A stretch of 64,000 bases of DNA from UBA6016 sp041915365. Lineage in GTDB: Bacteria > Campylobacterota > Campylobacteria > Campylobacterales > UBA6016. The position numbers were made by a program, and so were the translations under genes. Location of the stretch: NCBI GenBank assembly GCA_041915365.1, contig JAYSBP010000010.1:27039-91038 (forward strand). Reading direction: 5' to 3'. Each line of letters starts with the position of its first letter. Position 1 is the first letter of the stretch. A model generated the notes under the pieces. It was not told where the DNA came from. It did not search any database and saw nothing but the letters and a program-made list of their open reading frames with translations. Below are positions 52,311 to 62,259 of this stretch, one piece after another.

Positions 52311-54293
52311 TCAATTCGGAATAAAACCTCCTTTTCTCCACCTTCTTCCATTAACCAAACTTTCAAAATCAACGTTATCATTAAGTTCTAAGTGGTCTGC
52401 ATGGTCGGTAACTATAATTTGTGGCTCAATACCTGTTTCTTCTAAAGTTATTTTACAAAAAGAGACTAATTGATTAAATAGATTAGTAACAGAATTTAAA
52501 TCTTCATCTAATTTTCCAGATTCATTGTTTTGTTCTTTTAACTTTTGAGCATTAAATTCTTCAGACACATCAATAGATGTAGGGAAATATACCTGGCTGG
52601 GCTGGTCTAAAAACAAAATAGACGGTATAAGGGATTGCCCGCCCAAAGAACAAAGGAATTTATGAGTAGCTAAAAATAAAGTTACGTGACTATATAGCCA
52701 GTTGGCACCACTTCCCATAGAGCGTAGATATACCTTTTCTCCGCCTTCTTTTTCATGCCATAAATCAAAACTTTCCAATGAGAATTTTAAGTTAATTGGT
52801 TTATATGATTCTTCAAAGTCAAATTTTTCACCAATTTTTTTCATTTCATTGTTGATATATTTTTCCGCATTTCTTAATTTTTTTCCAACATCAAATTTTT
52901 CAGCCAAATCCTTTTCACAATCCTTGATGTTTTGCTTTGACTCGTTTATTTGTTGCTCAAGACCAGTGTTGTCTTTTCCGACTAAACTTTCAAGTAGATT
53001 CTCTATTTTAAGTTTAACTTTTAAACCTTGTTCTTCTAAGCTTTTATTCTTTTCTAGCCCATTTGTAATGTCTTCTAATTTATTAATTTTTTGATACATA
53101 TCTCTAATTTCATCATTTAAGCCATCAATTTGTTCTTCAATTTCTTTTTTATCGCTCTCGAACGAATCTAGTAAATAATTTGATTTTGAAAGTTCACCAT
53201 TAAGCCATCCAATGGCATTTTCTAAGTGATTTGCTTCATTTAAAATTTTCTCGTTATGTGCGTGACAAAATGGGCATTCAGATAATTTAATTTTTTCTTC
53301 GCTTTCAATTGCCAAATTTTCAACATCATTAAAATGTTTATTTGCATACCCTATTGAAGATGAAATATCGTTAAGCTTATTCTGCAAAACCCTTTTTTTT
53401 GAATAAAGCTCATTTTTTTTATTTTTTAGTTCTTGCAACTCTTGTAAACTTTGCCCTGATTCGTAATCAGCTAAAATTTGTTTTTTATCAAGTTTTTGTA
53501 GTATATTTGCGGGATTTAAGAGTATTTGCATAATTGTTTCATCAACTAATTTATTGCCAGTTATTGCATTATACTCATTTAATAAACCATTTAGTCTCTT
53601 ACTGTTGAATTCATTTTGTTCAGTTATTGCTTTCTGTTGATTTTCTAAACTCTTGAGATTCCTTTGTTCATCTGCTAATTTTTGCTTGATTATGTAATAT
53701 TCTTGTTTTACAAAACCAGCGAAAATTTTAAATTGATCTATCGTTTGTTCTCTTTTTTCTTTTTCATCAAATCTATAAAACAAAGAGTGTTTATTAGCTA
53801 CCAAGTTTTGATGCTGTAGCATGAATGGTGTCATATTTCTAACTGATGGGCGACTTTTTTTTCTTCCTGTATAATCTTTTACAGTCTTATCTTCATCAAT
53901 ATCATTTATATTTAAACCCAAATAATGACCGAGCTCCACATTGAAATCTTTAGAAAAATAACTATCTTCAAAATATTCTTTTCTCAAGCTTTTAATGTCT
54001 GGTAATTCCGATTCAAATTTTAAAAATTCATTTTTCCAATGTGGACTTCTGGAGATAGTTATAAAAGAGTTCTCAACGGCTAAAACCATAAAATATATAA
54101 ACGCATTATCTGTTATGACGCCCGACGGAATCGTAAACTCACTGCTACCAAAACAATAATCAAATATTTCAATCATTGCGCTTTTGCCAGTTGATGACTT
54201 ACCAGTAATTACATTCACGCCTGAACCAAATTCGACATAATGTATTTCATTTGACTTATCAATAACGCCTAAATATTTTATATAACTTTTCAC
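52311..54293 (-). CDS. ABC-3C SMC-like ATPase (DUF3732)
   Basis: The 660-residue protein opens with a Walker A loop (GKSSTGKSA, G31-S38). The middle (about 200-520) is coiled coil interrupted by a Rad50-type hook with CPFC (C340, C343), and the C-terminus has the DUF3732 end: SILFLDQPSQVYFP (Walker B region) and IVTDHADHLEL. This family forms the ATPase of ABC three-component conflict systems, predicted to sense foreign DNA or replication intermediates. It overlaps the middle-component gene by 4 bases. The coding region is clearly more A/T-rich than its surroundings, which suggests recent acquisition. Confidence 0.88.
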   Translation of the reverse strand: MKSYIKYLGVIDKSNEIHYVEFGSGVNVITGKSSTGKSAMIEIFDYCFGSSEFTIPSGVITDNAFIYFMVLAVENSFITISRSPHWKNEFLKFESELPDIKSLRKEYFEDSYFSKDFNVELGHYLGLNINDIDEDKTVKDYTGRKKSRPSVRNMTPFMLQHQNLVANKHSLFYRFDEKEKREQTIDQFKIFAGFVKQEYYIIKQKLADEQRNLKSLENQQKAITEQNEFNSKRLNGLLNEYNAITGNKLVDETIMQILLNPANILQKLDKKQILADYESGQSLQELQELKNKKNELYSKKRVLQNKLNDISSSIGYANKHFNDVENLAIESEEKIKLSECPFCHAHNEKILNEANHLENAIGWLNGELSKSNYLLDSFESDKKEIEEQIDGLNDEIRDMYQKINKLEDITNGLEKNKSLEEQGLKVKLKIENLLESLVGKDNTGLEQQINESKQNIKDCEKDLAEKFDVGKKLRNAEKYINNEMKKIGEKFDFEESYKPINLKFSLESFDLWHEKEGGEKVYLRSMGSGANWLYSHVTLFLATHKFLCSLGGQSLIPSILFLDQPSQVYFPTSIDVSEEFNAQKLKEQNNESGKLDEDLNSVTNLFNQLVSFCKITLEETGIEPQIIVTDHADHLELNDNVDFESLVNGRRWRKGGFIPN

Positions 54294-54772
54294 AGCTCTT
54301 TTACCCCTAGCAATCTGTATATTGTGACAACATCCAAGTCTTTAAAAATTTTATGTAAATTTAATGATGCCCTATAAGACTGGCTCAAATTTTCAACTTT
54401 ATTTTCATTTTTTGTTAAAAACTCAACGGACAAGTCTTCATTAATTTTCAGCCATTGGTTATCAATGGCATGCTGGATGCATTGATTTGTTAACTCTTGA
54501 TAGTTTTTAATTCTTTCAGGCAAGCCAAAAACATTCTCTCTTTTTTCCTTGTTTTTACTATCTATAAAACTATGGATGCTACTTGTAATTTTGGCTGTCT
54601 GTAGTGTTTGTTTGCTTCGTTCGTTCAACACTAATGGCAAAACGAGATATGCAAGCAAAATATTTTTTGGCTTTTTTTCTAATTTTTCATAGAATGCAAC
54701 AATTAATGTAGTTAAAACAAATGGATTATTATGTATTCTATAAATGCTATCAATAAATTTATTCATCTTCAT
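54290..54772 (-). CDS. ABC-3C middle component
   Basis: The 160-residue all-helical protein sits between the SMC-like ATPase and the effector gene, with overlaps of 4 and 14 bases, which is the place and size of the ABC-three-component middle component. The segment NKFIDSIYRIHNNPFVL and later YLVLPLVLNE match the usual start of the family. It is predicted to link the ATPase and the effector. No catalytic motif is visible, as expected. The assignment depends on context as well as on sequence. Confidence 0.8.
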   Translation of the reverse strand: MKMNKFIDSIYRIHNNPFVLTTLIVAFYEKLEKKPKNILLAYLVLPLVLNERSKQTLQTAKITSSIHSFIDSKNKEKRENVFGLPERIKNYQELTNQCIQHAIDNQWLKINEDLSVEFLTKNENKVENLSQSYRASLNLHKIFKDLDVVTIYRLLGVKEL

Positions 54773-55910
54773 CGACCTTTAATTTCCAAGTAACTTTTCT
54801 TTTATTTTCACCGCTATCATTGTCTGCCATTTGGTGCAATAAACCATTTCTGAATCGTTTTGGGGTGCCAGTGTAGTGTCTAAAATTTGGTGCGCTTTCA
54901 CCTATGACACTATCATAAAAGTTTTTTGAATCTTTTGCAATCTTTGACTTTTCGGTATTCCTGCATGCCGTCCTATGCTTGGACAAATAAACATCATGTA
55001 TTTCTTTTTGGTAATTATCATAGTGAATTTTAGATATTTCATATCTACCAAATTCTTCAAGTATTATTTTTCTTGTATAGATAAAATCGGAAATGGCATC
55101 ACTTTTTACCTTTTTATAGTCTATTTCATCAATTTTTTTTACAAAAGTATATTCAGAATGTTGTTCCTCTTCTTCCTCTGTTGCCATGTTGTTTTGATAT
55201 ATTGCCGGAAAAATAACTGTTTTTGAACTAAACTCTTCAATTAGAGAATCAGTTTTGGCATGAAATGATTGATAGGTAATTTCCCACCTCTGCGATGTAA
55301 TAGGCGGACTTATAATATACCCCATTAGTGAATTGATAAAGTCATTTTTTTTATCTGGAAGTATTCCATGCGCCCTTGTTTGCACTAATCTTCGATAGAG
55401 CTCTTCATCTTTTTCGCATGAGCTTGAAATTATAAATTTATCTAAAATTATTAGTAAGTTTTTTTCTTTTGAACTATCCAAGACGAATTCCAATAGCTCC
55501 TTCGTCTCTTTTGATTGTTTTCTTTGTCGCATGAATTTTGCTTTTATATTTTTCAAGCTAATTAACTTTTCTTCCTGCTTTTTGCTATTCCATTCATTAA
55601 AAGCAACATTCTCAGTAATGTCTTGAGTGGTTAAAAGTATTAAGTTTCTATAGTTTGATATATTCCGGTCATTGAGCCAATTTTTCAGTGTTTTCCAGAC
55701 GTTATGACTCAAATCGGTTAAGTTTGTTTCATAGTCTTTTACCTCCACTTGAGTGCTTCCATTTGTACCAATTACGGTAACATCACCGTATGTTTCAATG
55801 TAAATGCTTTCGCCTTCCAAAAGGTCAAAGCATTTTTCAAGAGCTATATAGCATTGATAAAAAACAGGTGTAATTGTTTTGGTTGCGTCATGTGCCAATT
55901 TTTCACTCAT
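54759..55910 (-). CDS. ABC-3C effector with PD-(D/E)xK nuclease-like N-terminus
   Basis: The 383-residue protein has an N-terminal PD-(D/E)xK signature: D43 in YGDVTV and E56-V-K58 in TQVEVK, the layout seen in DUF4297/Cap4-type nucleases of defence systems. A helical region follows (about 100-200) and a C-terminal half (about 230-370) of mixed structure is likely the ABC-3C coupling domain. It is the first gene of the three-gene operon and would deliver DNA cleavage once the ATPase is triggered. The region upstream (55911-56178) is A/T-rich and probably contains the promoters of this unit and of the copper operon. Confidence 0.8.
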   Translation of the reverse strand: MSEKLAHDATKTITPVFYQCYIALEKCFDLLEGESIYIETYGDVTVIGTNGSTQVEVKDYETNLTDLSHNVWKTLKNWLNDRNISNYRNLILLTTQDITENVAFNEWNSKKQEEKLISLKNIKAKFMRQRKQSKETKELLEFVLDSSKEKNLLIILDKFIISSSCEKDEELYRRLVQTRAHGILPDKKNDFINSLMGYIISPPITSQRWEITYQSFHAKTDSLIEEFSSKTVIFPAIYQNNMATEEEEEQHSEYTFVKKIDEIDYKKVKSDAISDFIYTRKIILEEFGRYEISKIHYDNYQKEIHDVYLSKHRTACRNTEKSKIAKDSKNFYDSVIGESAPNFRHYTGTPKRFRNGLLHQMADNDSGENKRKVTWKLKVDEDE

Positions 55911-56178
55911 ACCACTACACTCTCTTGTTATGCTATTTTATTTTTATTGATTATACAAAACGAAAATTATTTTTATATATTTGTTTTATTAAAATGCGAA
56001 AAACTGCGCCAAATTTGCGCCAAGAAATGTCAATTTATAGGGCTTTTTTGATTGTAACGTGAGATAGAGAACCCTTTATTTACCGTATATCAATTTTTTT
56101 TAATTACACTACGGATTAACACACAATTAACAAAGACTTTATATATTCCTCATCAGAAAACACTCTGTAAGGGAATTT
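55911..56178. other. A/T-rich divergent intergenic region
   Basis: It separates the defence operon from the copper operon. A TATATT box (near 56139) with a TTAACA element upstream is a possible plus-strand promoter for the TonB-dependent receptor gene. No gene or inverted repeat longer than a few bases was seen. Confidence 0.4.
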
Positions 56179-58299
56179 ATGAGAAATATTTTTACACTCT
56201 CTTTGGCGCTCAGCTCTGCGCTACTAGCATCCGAAATAACGATAGATAAAATAACGGTAAACGCCGATAGCGACGGCACAACTACGGTAAAAAACTCGGA
56301 TTTGATAACACTCAAAAATCCTAGCGATACGGCTTCTCTACTATCAAAAACACCTGGGATAAGTCTAAACTCAGGAGGAGGCTTCTCCTCGCTCCCATCA
56401 ATCAACGGTATGGCGGATGATAGGATAAATACAACGGTAGATGGAATGCAAATAACATCCGCTTGCCCAAACCACATGAATCCGGCGCTCTCATACATAG
56501 ACCCTTCAAAAGTTGAAAAAATAGAAGCAGTAGCCGGCATAGTACCAGTAAGCAACGGCGGCGACAGCATAGCCGGCTCGATAGCGGTAAAATCAAAATC
56601 TCCGTTGTTTGCCAATGAGACGGGCAAAATAGAAAGTGAAACAGCCCTGTCTCTTTTTTATAGAAGCAATAACCACAATCAAGGCGGCTCAATCTCAACA
56701 AGCGTCGCAAACGACAAAATCAGCGTAAATTACTCAGGCTTTGCCGAAAAAGCCGAAAACTACTACAGCGGCGGCAATACAAAAGTAGCCGATACGCTCT
56801 ACAAACAACAAAATCAATCGCTATCGGCGGCGTACAAAGCTAGTATAGGCGTGTTCAAGTTAACCGTCGGCGAACAACGAATCCCATATCAGGGCTTTCC
56901 AAATCAATATATGGATATGAACGGCAATAAATCAACGTATGAAAACCTAAGTTTTGACGGCAAGCTGGGTAATACAGGAATCGAAGCAAATGTATTCAAA
57001 AAGCTAACTAGCCACTATATGAACAAAATAACATCCGAAAGAACGGGCAATATGCCTATGTATACGGCGGCCGATGAGCTAGGATACAACATCAAAGCTA
57101 CGATACCGCTCTCAAAAGAACACACACTAAAAGTCGGTAGTGACTTCGACAAATATAGACTCAATGACTGGTGGCCTGCGGATACGATCAACAATATGCC
57201 TGGGATGAATCCAAATACATTTTGGAATATCAACAACGGACAAAGGGACAGACTGGGGATATTTGCCGAATCAAACTATAGATGGAGCGAAAAACTATTT
57301 ACAAATATAGGCATCAGAACAGACATAGTAACTATGAACACGGGTGACGTAGTCGGCTACAATAGTACTTCCAACGACCCGTCAGATGCGGCTGGTTTTA
57401 ATACAAAAAACCGCAAAAAAACAGACAACAACTATGACATTACGGCTTCAATAGCATATGAGGCTAGCAAAAACAGCGATTTTGAATTTGGCGTAGCTAG
57501 AAAAACAAGGTCGCCAAATATATACGAAAGATACGCATGGGCTGGTGGATATGGCTCAAATCCTGTAAATAGCGCCCCTATCGCTATGGATATGGCTATG
57601 ATAAACTGGGTGGGTGACGGCAATGGATACGTCGGAAACATAGACCTAAAACCGGAGGTGGCCAACACGGTAAGCGCAACAATGTCGTTCTATGACGAAA
57701 CGCAAAAACAGTGGAGCGTCAAAATTACCCCTTATTATACTTTTGTTGAAAACTACATAGACGCAGACTACATAGGGATAGCAGCAGCAACGGGGACATA
57801 CAAGGGGATAACGCTACTTAGATTTGCAAACCATGACGCCGTATTTTGCGGCGCAAACGTATCAGCAAATGCAAATCTATACAAAAGCGACGCATTTGGC
57901 AAGCTAAGCGTAAAAACCGTCGCATCATATACGAGAGGCTATAGAACTGACGGCTCAGGCTCGCTTTATCACATTATGCCGCTAAATGCAAAAATAGGAT
58001 TTGAACACACGCTAGGCAATCTAACAAGCGGACTAGACATCGAGGCTGTAGCTTCAAAAGAGCAAGTAAGCGCCCTAAGAAAAGAGCCTACAACACCTGG
58101 TTATGCACTAGTTGATTTGAGAACAAGCTACAAATTTGCTAAGTTTGCAAGTGTTGATTTTTCAATAACAAACCTTTTTGACAAAAGCTACGCATTGCCT
58201 CTTGGCGGTATAAACACCATAGGCACTTCAAAGACGGCTTATACTCCGCTCAGAGGCGAGGGAAGGTCTTATAACACGGCTATTAACATCAAATTCTAA
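56179..58299 (+). CDS. TonB-dependent copper receptor (OprC/NosA-like)
   Basis: The 706-residue outer-membrane receptor has a signal peptide (about 1-17), a plug domain (about 30-140) and a 22-strand beta-barrel ending in the aromatic NIKF. The plug carries CPNHM (C96, M100), the copper-binding Cys-xxx-Met of OprC and NosA. No TonB box is obvious. It would import copper for copper enzymes such as nitrous oxide reductase or cbb3 oxidase. It is the first gene of an operon with a TauE/SafE-type membrane protein and an HMA protein. Confidence 0.9.
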   Translation: MRNIFTLSLALSSALLASEITIDKITVNADSDGTTTVKNSDLITLKNPSDTASLLSKTPGISLNSGGGFSSLPSINGMADDRINTTVDGMQITSACPNHMNPALSYIDPSKVEKIEAVAGIVPVSNGGDSIAGSIAVKSKSPLFANETGKIESETALSLFYRSNNHNQGGSISTSVANDKISVNYSGFAEKAENYYSGGNTKVADTLYKQQNQSLSAAYKASIGVFKLTVGEQRIPYQGFPNQYMDMNGNKSTYENLSFDGKLGNTGIEANVFKKLTSHYMNKITSERTGNMPMYTAADELGYNIKATIPLSKEHTLKVGSDFDKYRLNDWWPADTINNMPGMNPNTFWNINNGQRDRLGIFAESNYRWSEKLFTNIGIRTDIVTMNTGDVVGYNSTSNDPSDAAGFNTKNRKKTDNNYDITASIAYEASKNSDFEFGVARKTRSPNIYERYAWAGGYGSNPVNSAPIAMDMAMINWVGDGNGYVGNIDLKPEVANTVSATMSFYDETQKQWSVKITPYYTFVENYIDADYIGIAAATGTYKGITLLRFANHDAVFCGANVSANANLYKSDAFGKLSVKTVASYTRGYRTDGSGSLYHIMPLNAKIGFEHTLGNLTSGLDIEAVASKEQVSALRKEPTTPGYALVDLRTSYKFAKFASVDFSITNLFDKSYALPLGGINTIGTSKTAYTPLRGEGRSYNTAINIKF

Positions 58300-58328
58300 T
58301 TTGATATAGTACGTCTTTAAAACAAGGG

Positions 58329-59024
58329 TTGAAATTGGAAGATTTTAGCATTTTGGCTATCGCCGCCGCCGCATTCTTCGGAAGTCTCGGGCATTGCGTC
58401 GGGATGTGCGGTGGATTTGTACTCGCATACAGCTCCACAAAAGTCAGTGCGCACTTTGGGGCAAAAGAGAGATTTGCCTCACACGCTCTTTACAACATCG
58501 GTAGGACTATCAGCTACACCGTCATAGGCGCAGCCGCCGGATTGGTGGGTAGCGTATTTGCGTTAAGCCCTGATTTTAGAGCCTCTTTGTATCTATTTGC
58601 CGGAATCGTGATGCTAATGGTTGGATTATGGCTGTTTGGTTTTGTATGGGTATCAAAATTTTTAGAGTATGACTTCACGAAAATACCGCTTTTCAAAACC
58701 GCTTTTCAAAAGCTATTAAAATCAGACTCAAAAAGCTCATTTTTGTCGCTTGGCATCCTAAACGGATTTTTCCCGTGTGGGCTTGTGTATTTCTTTGCCT
58801 CGTCTGCGGCGGCCAGCGGCTCGGCTATGAAAGGTGCTCTCATTATGTTTGTGTTTGGGCTATCCACGATGCTCCCTATGCTTACCCTAGCCTACGCATC
58901 TGGGATACTTCAAAAAACAAATTTTAGAAAAGTAGCGTCAAAAATTTCCGCTATTTTGATTTTTGGTTTTGCGCTTTATACGATTTGGGGCGCTTTTGTT
59001 ATTTTCTTAGATTTACCAATTTAA
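58329..59024 (+). CDS. TauE/SafE-family membrane protein of the copper operon
   Basis: The 231-residue protein has six hydrophobic helices and two conserved cysteine-containing segments, GHCVGMCGGF (about residues 22-31) and FFPCGLVYF (about 145-153), which are typical of the SafE/CcdA-like metal-transport subfamily. In Campylobacterota such proteins are associated with copper delivery to cytochrome oxidase. The start is TTG 58329, or a second TTG two codons later, which has an AAGGG site in better spacing. It overlaps none of its neighbours but lies 29 bases behind the receptor gene and 11 bases before the HMA gene. Confidence 0.85.
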   Translation: MKLEDFSILAIAAAAFFGSLGHCVGMCGGFVLAYSSTKVSAHFGAKERFASHALYNIGRTISYTVIGAAAGLVGSVFALSPDFRASLYLFAGIVMLMVGLWLFGFVWVSKFLEYDFTKIPLFKTAFQKLLKSDSKSSFLSLGILNGFFPCGLVYFFASSAAASGSAMKGALIMFVFGLSTMLPMLTLAYASGILQKTNFRKVASKISAILIFGFALYTIWGAFVIFLDLPI

Positions 59025-59035
59025 AGGAGTTTAGT

Positions 59036-59299
59036 ATGAAAAAACTGATTTTTGCTTCGATATTTACGGCTATATTTGCGTTTGGCGCAGAAAAAGAGGT
59101 GCAACTAACGGTCAAGGGTATGACTTGCCAAATGTGCGCAGGAAGCGTAAAAGAGACGCTCATGAAAACGGAAGGTGTAAAAGACGCAAAAATATACCTC
59201 AAAGAGGGCAAAGCTGTAGTAAAAACAGAAAAAGATATAGATATGAATGCGTTAAACGCAAAGTTAAAAACTCACGGGTACTCCGCCGAGCTAAAATAA
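59036..59299 (+). CDS. Exported HMA-domain copper chaperone
   Basis: A signal peptide (about 1-18) is followed by one heavy-metal-associated domain with the Cu(I) motif GMTCQMCA (C31, C34), betaalphabeta-betaalphabeta pattern. HMA domains of this type usually work in the cytosol; the signal peptide makes this one periplasmic. It would accept copper from the outer-membrane receptor and pass it to the inner-membrane protein. ATG 59036 has an AAAGGAG site 6-7 bases upstream and is preferred to an earlier in-frame start inside the preceding gene. Confidence 0.9.
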   Translation: MKKLIFASIFTAIFAFGAEKEVQLTVKGMTCQMCAGSVKETLMKTEGVKDAKIYLKEGKAVVKTEKDIDMNALNAKLKTHGYSAELK

Positions 59300-59460
59300 T
59301 GTTTTGTATCCGCAAACTCTGCGGATACACACAAAGCCACGAAAAAAACTCAAAATCTTCCAAACAATCATATATTTCATCAAAATAACAGAAATTTTTT
59401 GCGATAGTAACGGACACGATAAATATTAAATTTTCAAATACAAAATACCGGAGCAAGCGT

Positions 59461-61083
59461 ATGAACCTTAGTATCAAACAAAAGCTAATGATAATCACGG
59501 GTGGGCTTATCATGATGTACGGTTTGACCTTTGTCTTGGTCCTCTATCTCATCGGATACATCAAAGACGAATTCCAGCACTTCAAAGAGTCGGCGTACAA
59601 GGGCGAAGTCTATACGATGAGTATCAATAAAGAACTAAACTACGTAAGCCGTCTAACAAGAGACATAATGCTCGGCAACGACTTTGACAAAAATATGAAA
59701 AAGCTAAATGAAAGTAGCTCAAAAATCAAAGCCGATTTTGAAAACCTAATCAAAATCACAGAACCAAAAGATGTGGCAATCACAAAAGACTCTTATGAAA
59801 AAACGATGAAATTTGTGAACATAGGGATACAAACGGTCGGGAAACTAAAAGAGAGCGGCGTAAGCAGGGAGTCTCTCGATAAAGTGTACGCCGAGTATAA
59901 AATCGTTGCCACGCCGCCAGCCGATGAAGCCAGAGAGGCTTTCCATAAAGTGACGAAGGCGCAAGAGGAACTTGCAAAAAGGTCGGAGGAGTCCATCTAC
60001 GCCGTAATGTCAAACTCAAAATTGATACTAGGCGGTATATTTGTAGTGGTGTTTTTGATAGGGTTTTTGCCGCTTATTATGCTAAGTAGATACATCATCT
60101 CAAAGGCCGAGGGGATAGAAAAAGAGGTTAAAAAAATAGCGGGAAGCAAACATCTAAACGACAAGGTGACAGTCGGTAATATGGATGAAATAGGCAAAGT
60201 AGCGACAGACTTTAACACTCTAATAGAAATAGTCAGAGACACTCTGCATAGCGCAAAGCTGACATCTGTCGAAAACGCAACCGTAGCCGCACAGCTAAGC
60301 TCTACATCACACTCCATAGGGACGAGGGTCGCCGAGCAAAATAAACTCACTCAACTCTCCGTGGAGCAAGGGGCAAAGCTAAAAACTGTACTTGACGAGT
60401 CATCGCATCAGGCCAAAGAGACGATAGTGGAGATAGAATCGGCGAACACGAGACTAAAAGAGGCCGAGAGAGAAATACTCTCAATGGTCGGGAAAGTGCA
60501 AAGTAGCGTAGAGATAGAAATAGGTCTAGCCTCAAAACTCTCACATCTAAGTGGTGAAACTGAAAAAGTAAAAGACGTTTTGCTGGTGATAGCGGAGATA
60601 GCAGATCAGACAAACCTTTTAGCCCTAAATGCGGCAATAGAAGCGGCAAGAGCCGGCGAACACGGCAGGGGTTTTGCCGTTGTTGCCGACGAGGTACGAA
60701 AGCTGGCAGAGAGAACGCAACACAGCCTCTCAGACATAGGCGCTACGATAAATCAAGTAGTAGAGTCAATCACCAACGCCGCCGCCGAAATGGAACAAAA
60801 TACGCAAACGTCAAAAAGCCTAGCGACATCTTCAGGTACGGTTGAGATGAAAATCACGGAGAGCATAGGCACCATGAAAGACGCCACTAAAATGGTAGAA
60901 GCCCTAGTGGAGAAGTCTATCGCAAATACCAAAGGGACGGAGGATATACTGACAAAAATAGATGAAATAAGCGACATCTCGACACAAAACCTAAAAAGCG
61001 TAGAGGAGATAGCCTTTGCGGCCGATCATCTATATTCAATGGCGGATGGGCTCAAAAACAAGTTGGAAGTTTTCGGAACTTAA
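59461..61083 (+). CDS. Methyl-accepting chemotaxis protein
   Basis: The 540-residue receptor has a first membrane helix (about 12-31), a four-helix-bundle-like periplasmic sensor (about 35-180), a second membrane helix (about 187-207), a HAMP domain (about 208-262) and the cytoplasmic signalling domain with the conserved hairpin DQTNLLALNAAIEAAR and FAVVADEVRKLAER. The signalling part is very similar to that of the Cache_2 receptor at 31856-33559, while the sensor differs. Ligand unknown. The stop overlaps the stop of the NlpC/P60 gene on the other strand by 4 bases. Confidence 0.92.
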   Translation: MNLSIKQKLMIITGGLIMMYGLTFVLVLYLIGYIKDEFQHFKESAYKGEVYTMSINKELNYVSRLTRDIMLGNDFDKNMKKLNESSSKIKADFENLIKITEPKDVAITKDSYEKTMKFVNIGIQTVGKLKESGVSRESLDKVYAEYKIVATPPADEAREAFHKVTKAQEELAKRSEESIYAVMSNSKLILGGIFVVVFLIGFLPLIMLSRYIISKAEGIEKEVKKIAGSKHLNDKVTVGNMDEIGKVATDFNTLIEIVRDTLHSAKLTSVENATVAAQLSSTSHSIGTRVAEQNKLTQLSVEQGAKLKTVLDESSHQAKETIVEIESANTRLKEAEREILSMVGKVQSSVEIEIGLASKLSHLSGETEKVKDVLLVIAEIADQTNLLALNAAIEAARAGEHGRGFAVVADEVRKLAERTQHSLSDIGATINQVVESITNAAAEMEQNTQTSKSLATSSGTVEMKITESIGTMKDATKMVEALVEKSIANTKGTEDILTKIDEISDISTQNLKSVEEIAFAADHLYSMADGLKNKLEVFGT

Positions 61084-62252
61084 TAAATATCCTTTATGCC
61101 GAGCGCTTTTGCGAGTATGGAGCTTTTGTTTTCATCAAACCAAGGCTCCCCCTTTCCCTCCTCCATCGTCGTAACAACTATTCCGCCAAGCATTTTTCTC
61201 CCCTCTTTGCCGTTCTCAAAGCTCTTTATCCCCCATACGTCGTGCATTACTAGAGGTTCGTCGTTTGAAGCCTTGCCGACATAGAGCATTATATGCCCCT
61301 TGAGATAGATGAGCGTGCGAAAAGGTTTAGCGTATGCCAATATGTATTGTTTTTTCTCTTCTGTGCTCTTAGCGTTTATATCCGTATAGCCTTTGGCTTG
61401 TTGCGCCGAATTTCTAGGCAGATAAACGCCAAAACCGACAAAAATATCACGCAAAAACATAGAGCAATCACGATTGTCAAGATAACCGCCCCATCCGTAC
61501 GGCTCTCCGTATAGACCGTACGCCGACAAAGCTATGCTCTCAGTCGTTATTTTCATAGGCATCAGCTCTAGGCTCCCCGTCTTTGCGTATTTTTTCCACT
61601 TCGCATATCCATTTGAAGAGAGCACGGGATACATCCCCTCTGGCATTACCGTTCCGATATTTAGTCTCTCGATAAATCTTTTTTTTGCCCCATATAACGG
61701 CTTTTTGTCGATTATCGGAGTGACTAATTTGCTTTTTTTGAATACACGCTCGAAATGCCTATCTACAAGAGCTACGCTTTTCGTATCGAGCCAACCGTAT
61801 CCAACTGGGCTTTTGATATAACAATAATCGCCATCCTTGCTAATATACAAAATCTTAATGGGCGTGGATATATATATTCTGCTCTCTTGCAAATTGTCAA
61901 ACGGATAACCCTCCCCTGCCAGCGACGGGTTTTTGAACAGCGGCGTTTTGGTTGGGAGACTTCTAAGGTCTGCGTTTTGCAGGGTAATCGCATTTTTGAA
62001 TATCGGTCTTTTAAGAGCCGCTTTTGCGTTGCTCACAAGCTCATAAAACGCATTTTTGTTTATCGGCATCAGGTTTTCCCCATACCAATCGGTCTGCACA
62101 TCAAAGGACGATGAATCCTCTAGAGCAGACACAGCGTCGGCTCTAGACTCTATGCCCCAAGAGGCAAAAAAGCTTTTTTTGAACCCATCGTTTGCGCTAG
62201 ACGTATCACAAAGAAACGCCAAAAATGCAATAACAAAAACTACTAATCTCAC
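61080..62252 (-). CDS. Exported NlpC/P60 peptidoglycan hydrolase with SH3 region
   Basis: A signal peptide (about 1-20) is followed by an N-terminal domain of the N_NLPC_P60 type (about 50-130), an SH3-like region (about 130-200) and a C40 peptidase domain with C263 (RDCSMFLRD), H320 (KGHIMLYVG) and H337 (VMHDVW). It would cleave peptide bonds in peptidoglycan stems. The 390-residue length fits these three-part hydrolases. It forms a likely operon with the NYN-domain gene, whose stop is 7 bases upstream of this start. Confidence 0.9.
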   Translation of the reverse strand: MRLVVFVIAFLAFLCDTSSANDGFKKSFFASWGIESRADAVSALEDSSSFDVQTDWYGENLMPINKNAFYELVSNAKAALKRPIFKNAITLQNADLRSLPTKTPLFKNPSLAGEGYPFDNLQESRIYISTPIKILYISKDGDYCYIKSPVGYGWLDTKSVALVDRHFERVFKKSKLVTPIIDKKPLYGAKKRFIERLNIGTVMPEGMYPVLSSNGYAKWKKYAKTGSLELMPMKITTESIALSAYGLYGEPYGWGGYLDNRDCSMFLRDIFVGFGVYLPRNSAQQAKGYTDINAKSTEEKKQYILAYAKPFRTLIYLKGHIMLYVGKASNDEPLVMHDVWGIKSFENGKEGRKMLGGIVVTTMEEGKGEPWFDENKSSILAKALGIKDIY

Positions 62253-62259
62253 ATAAAAC

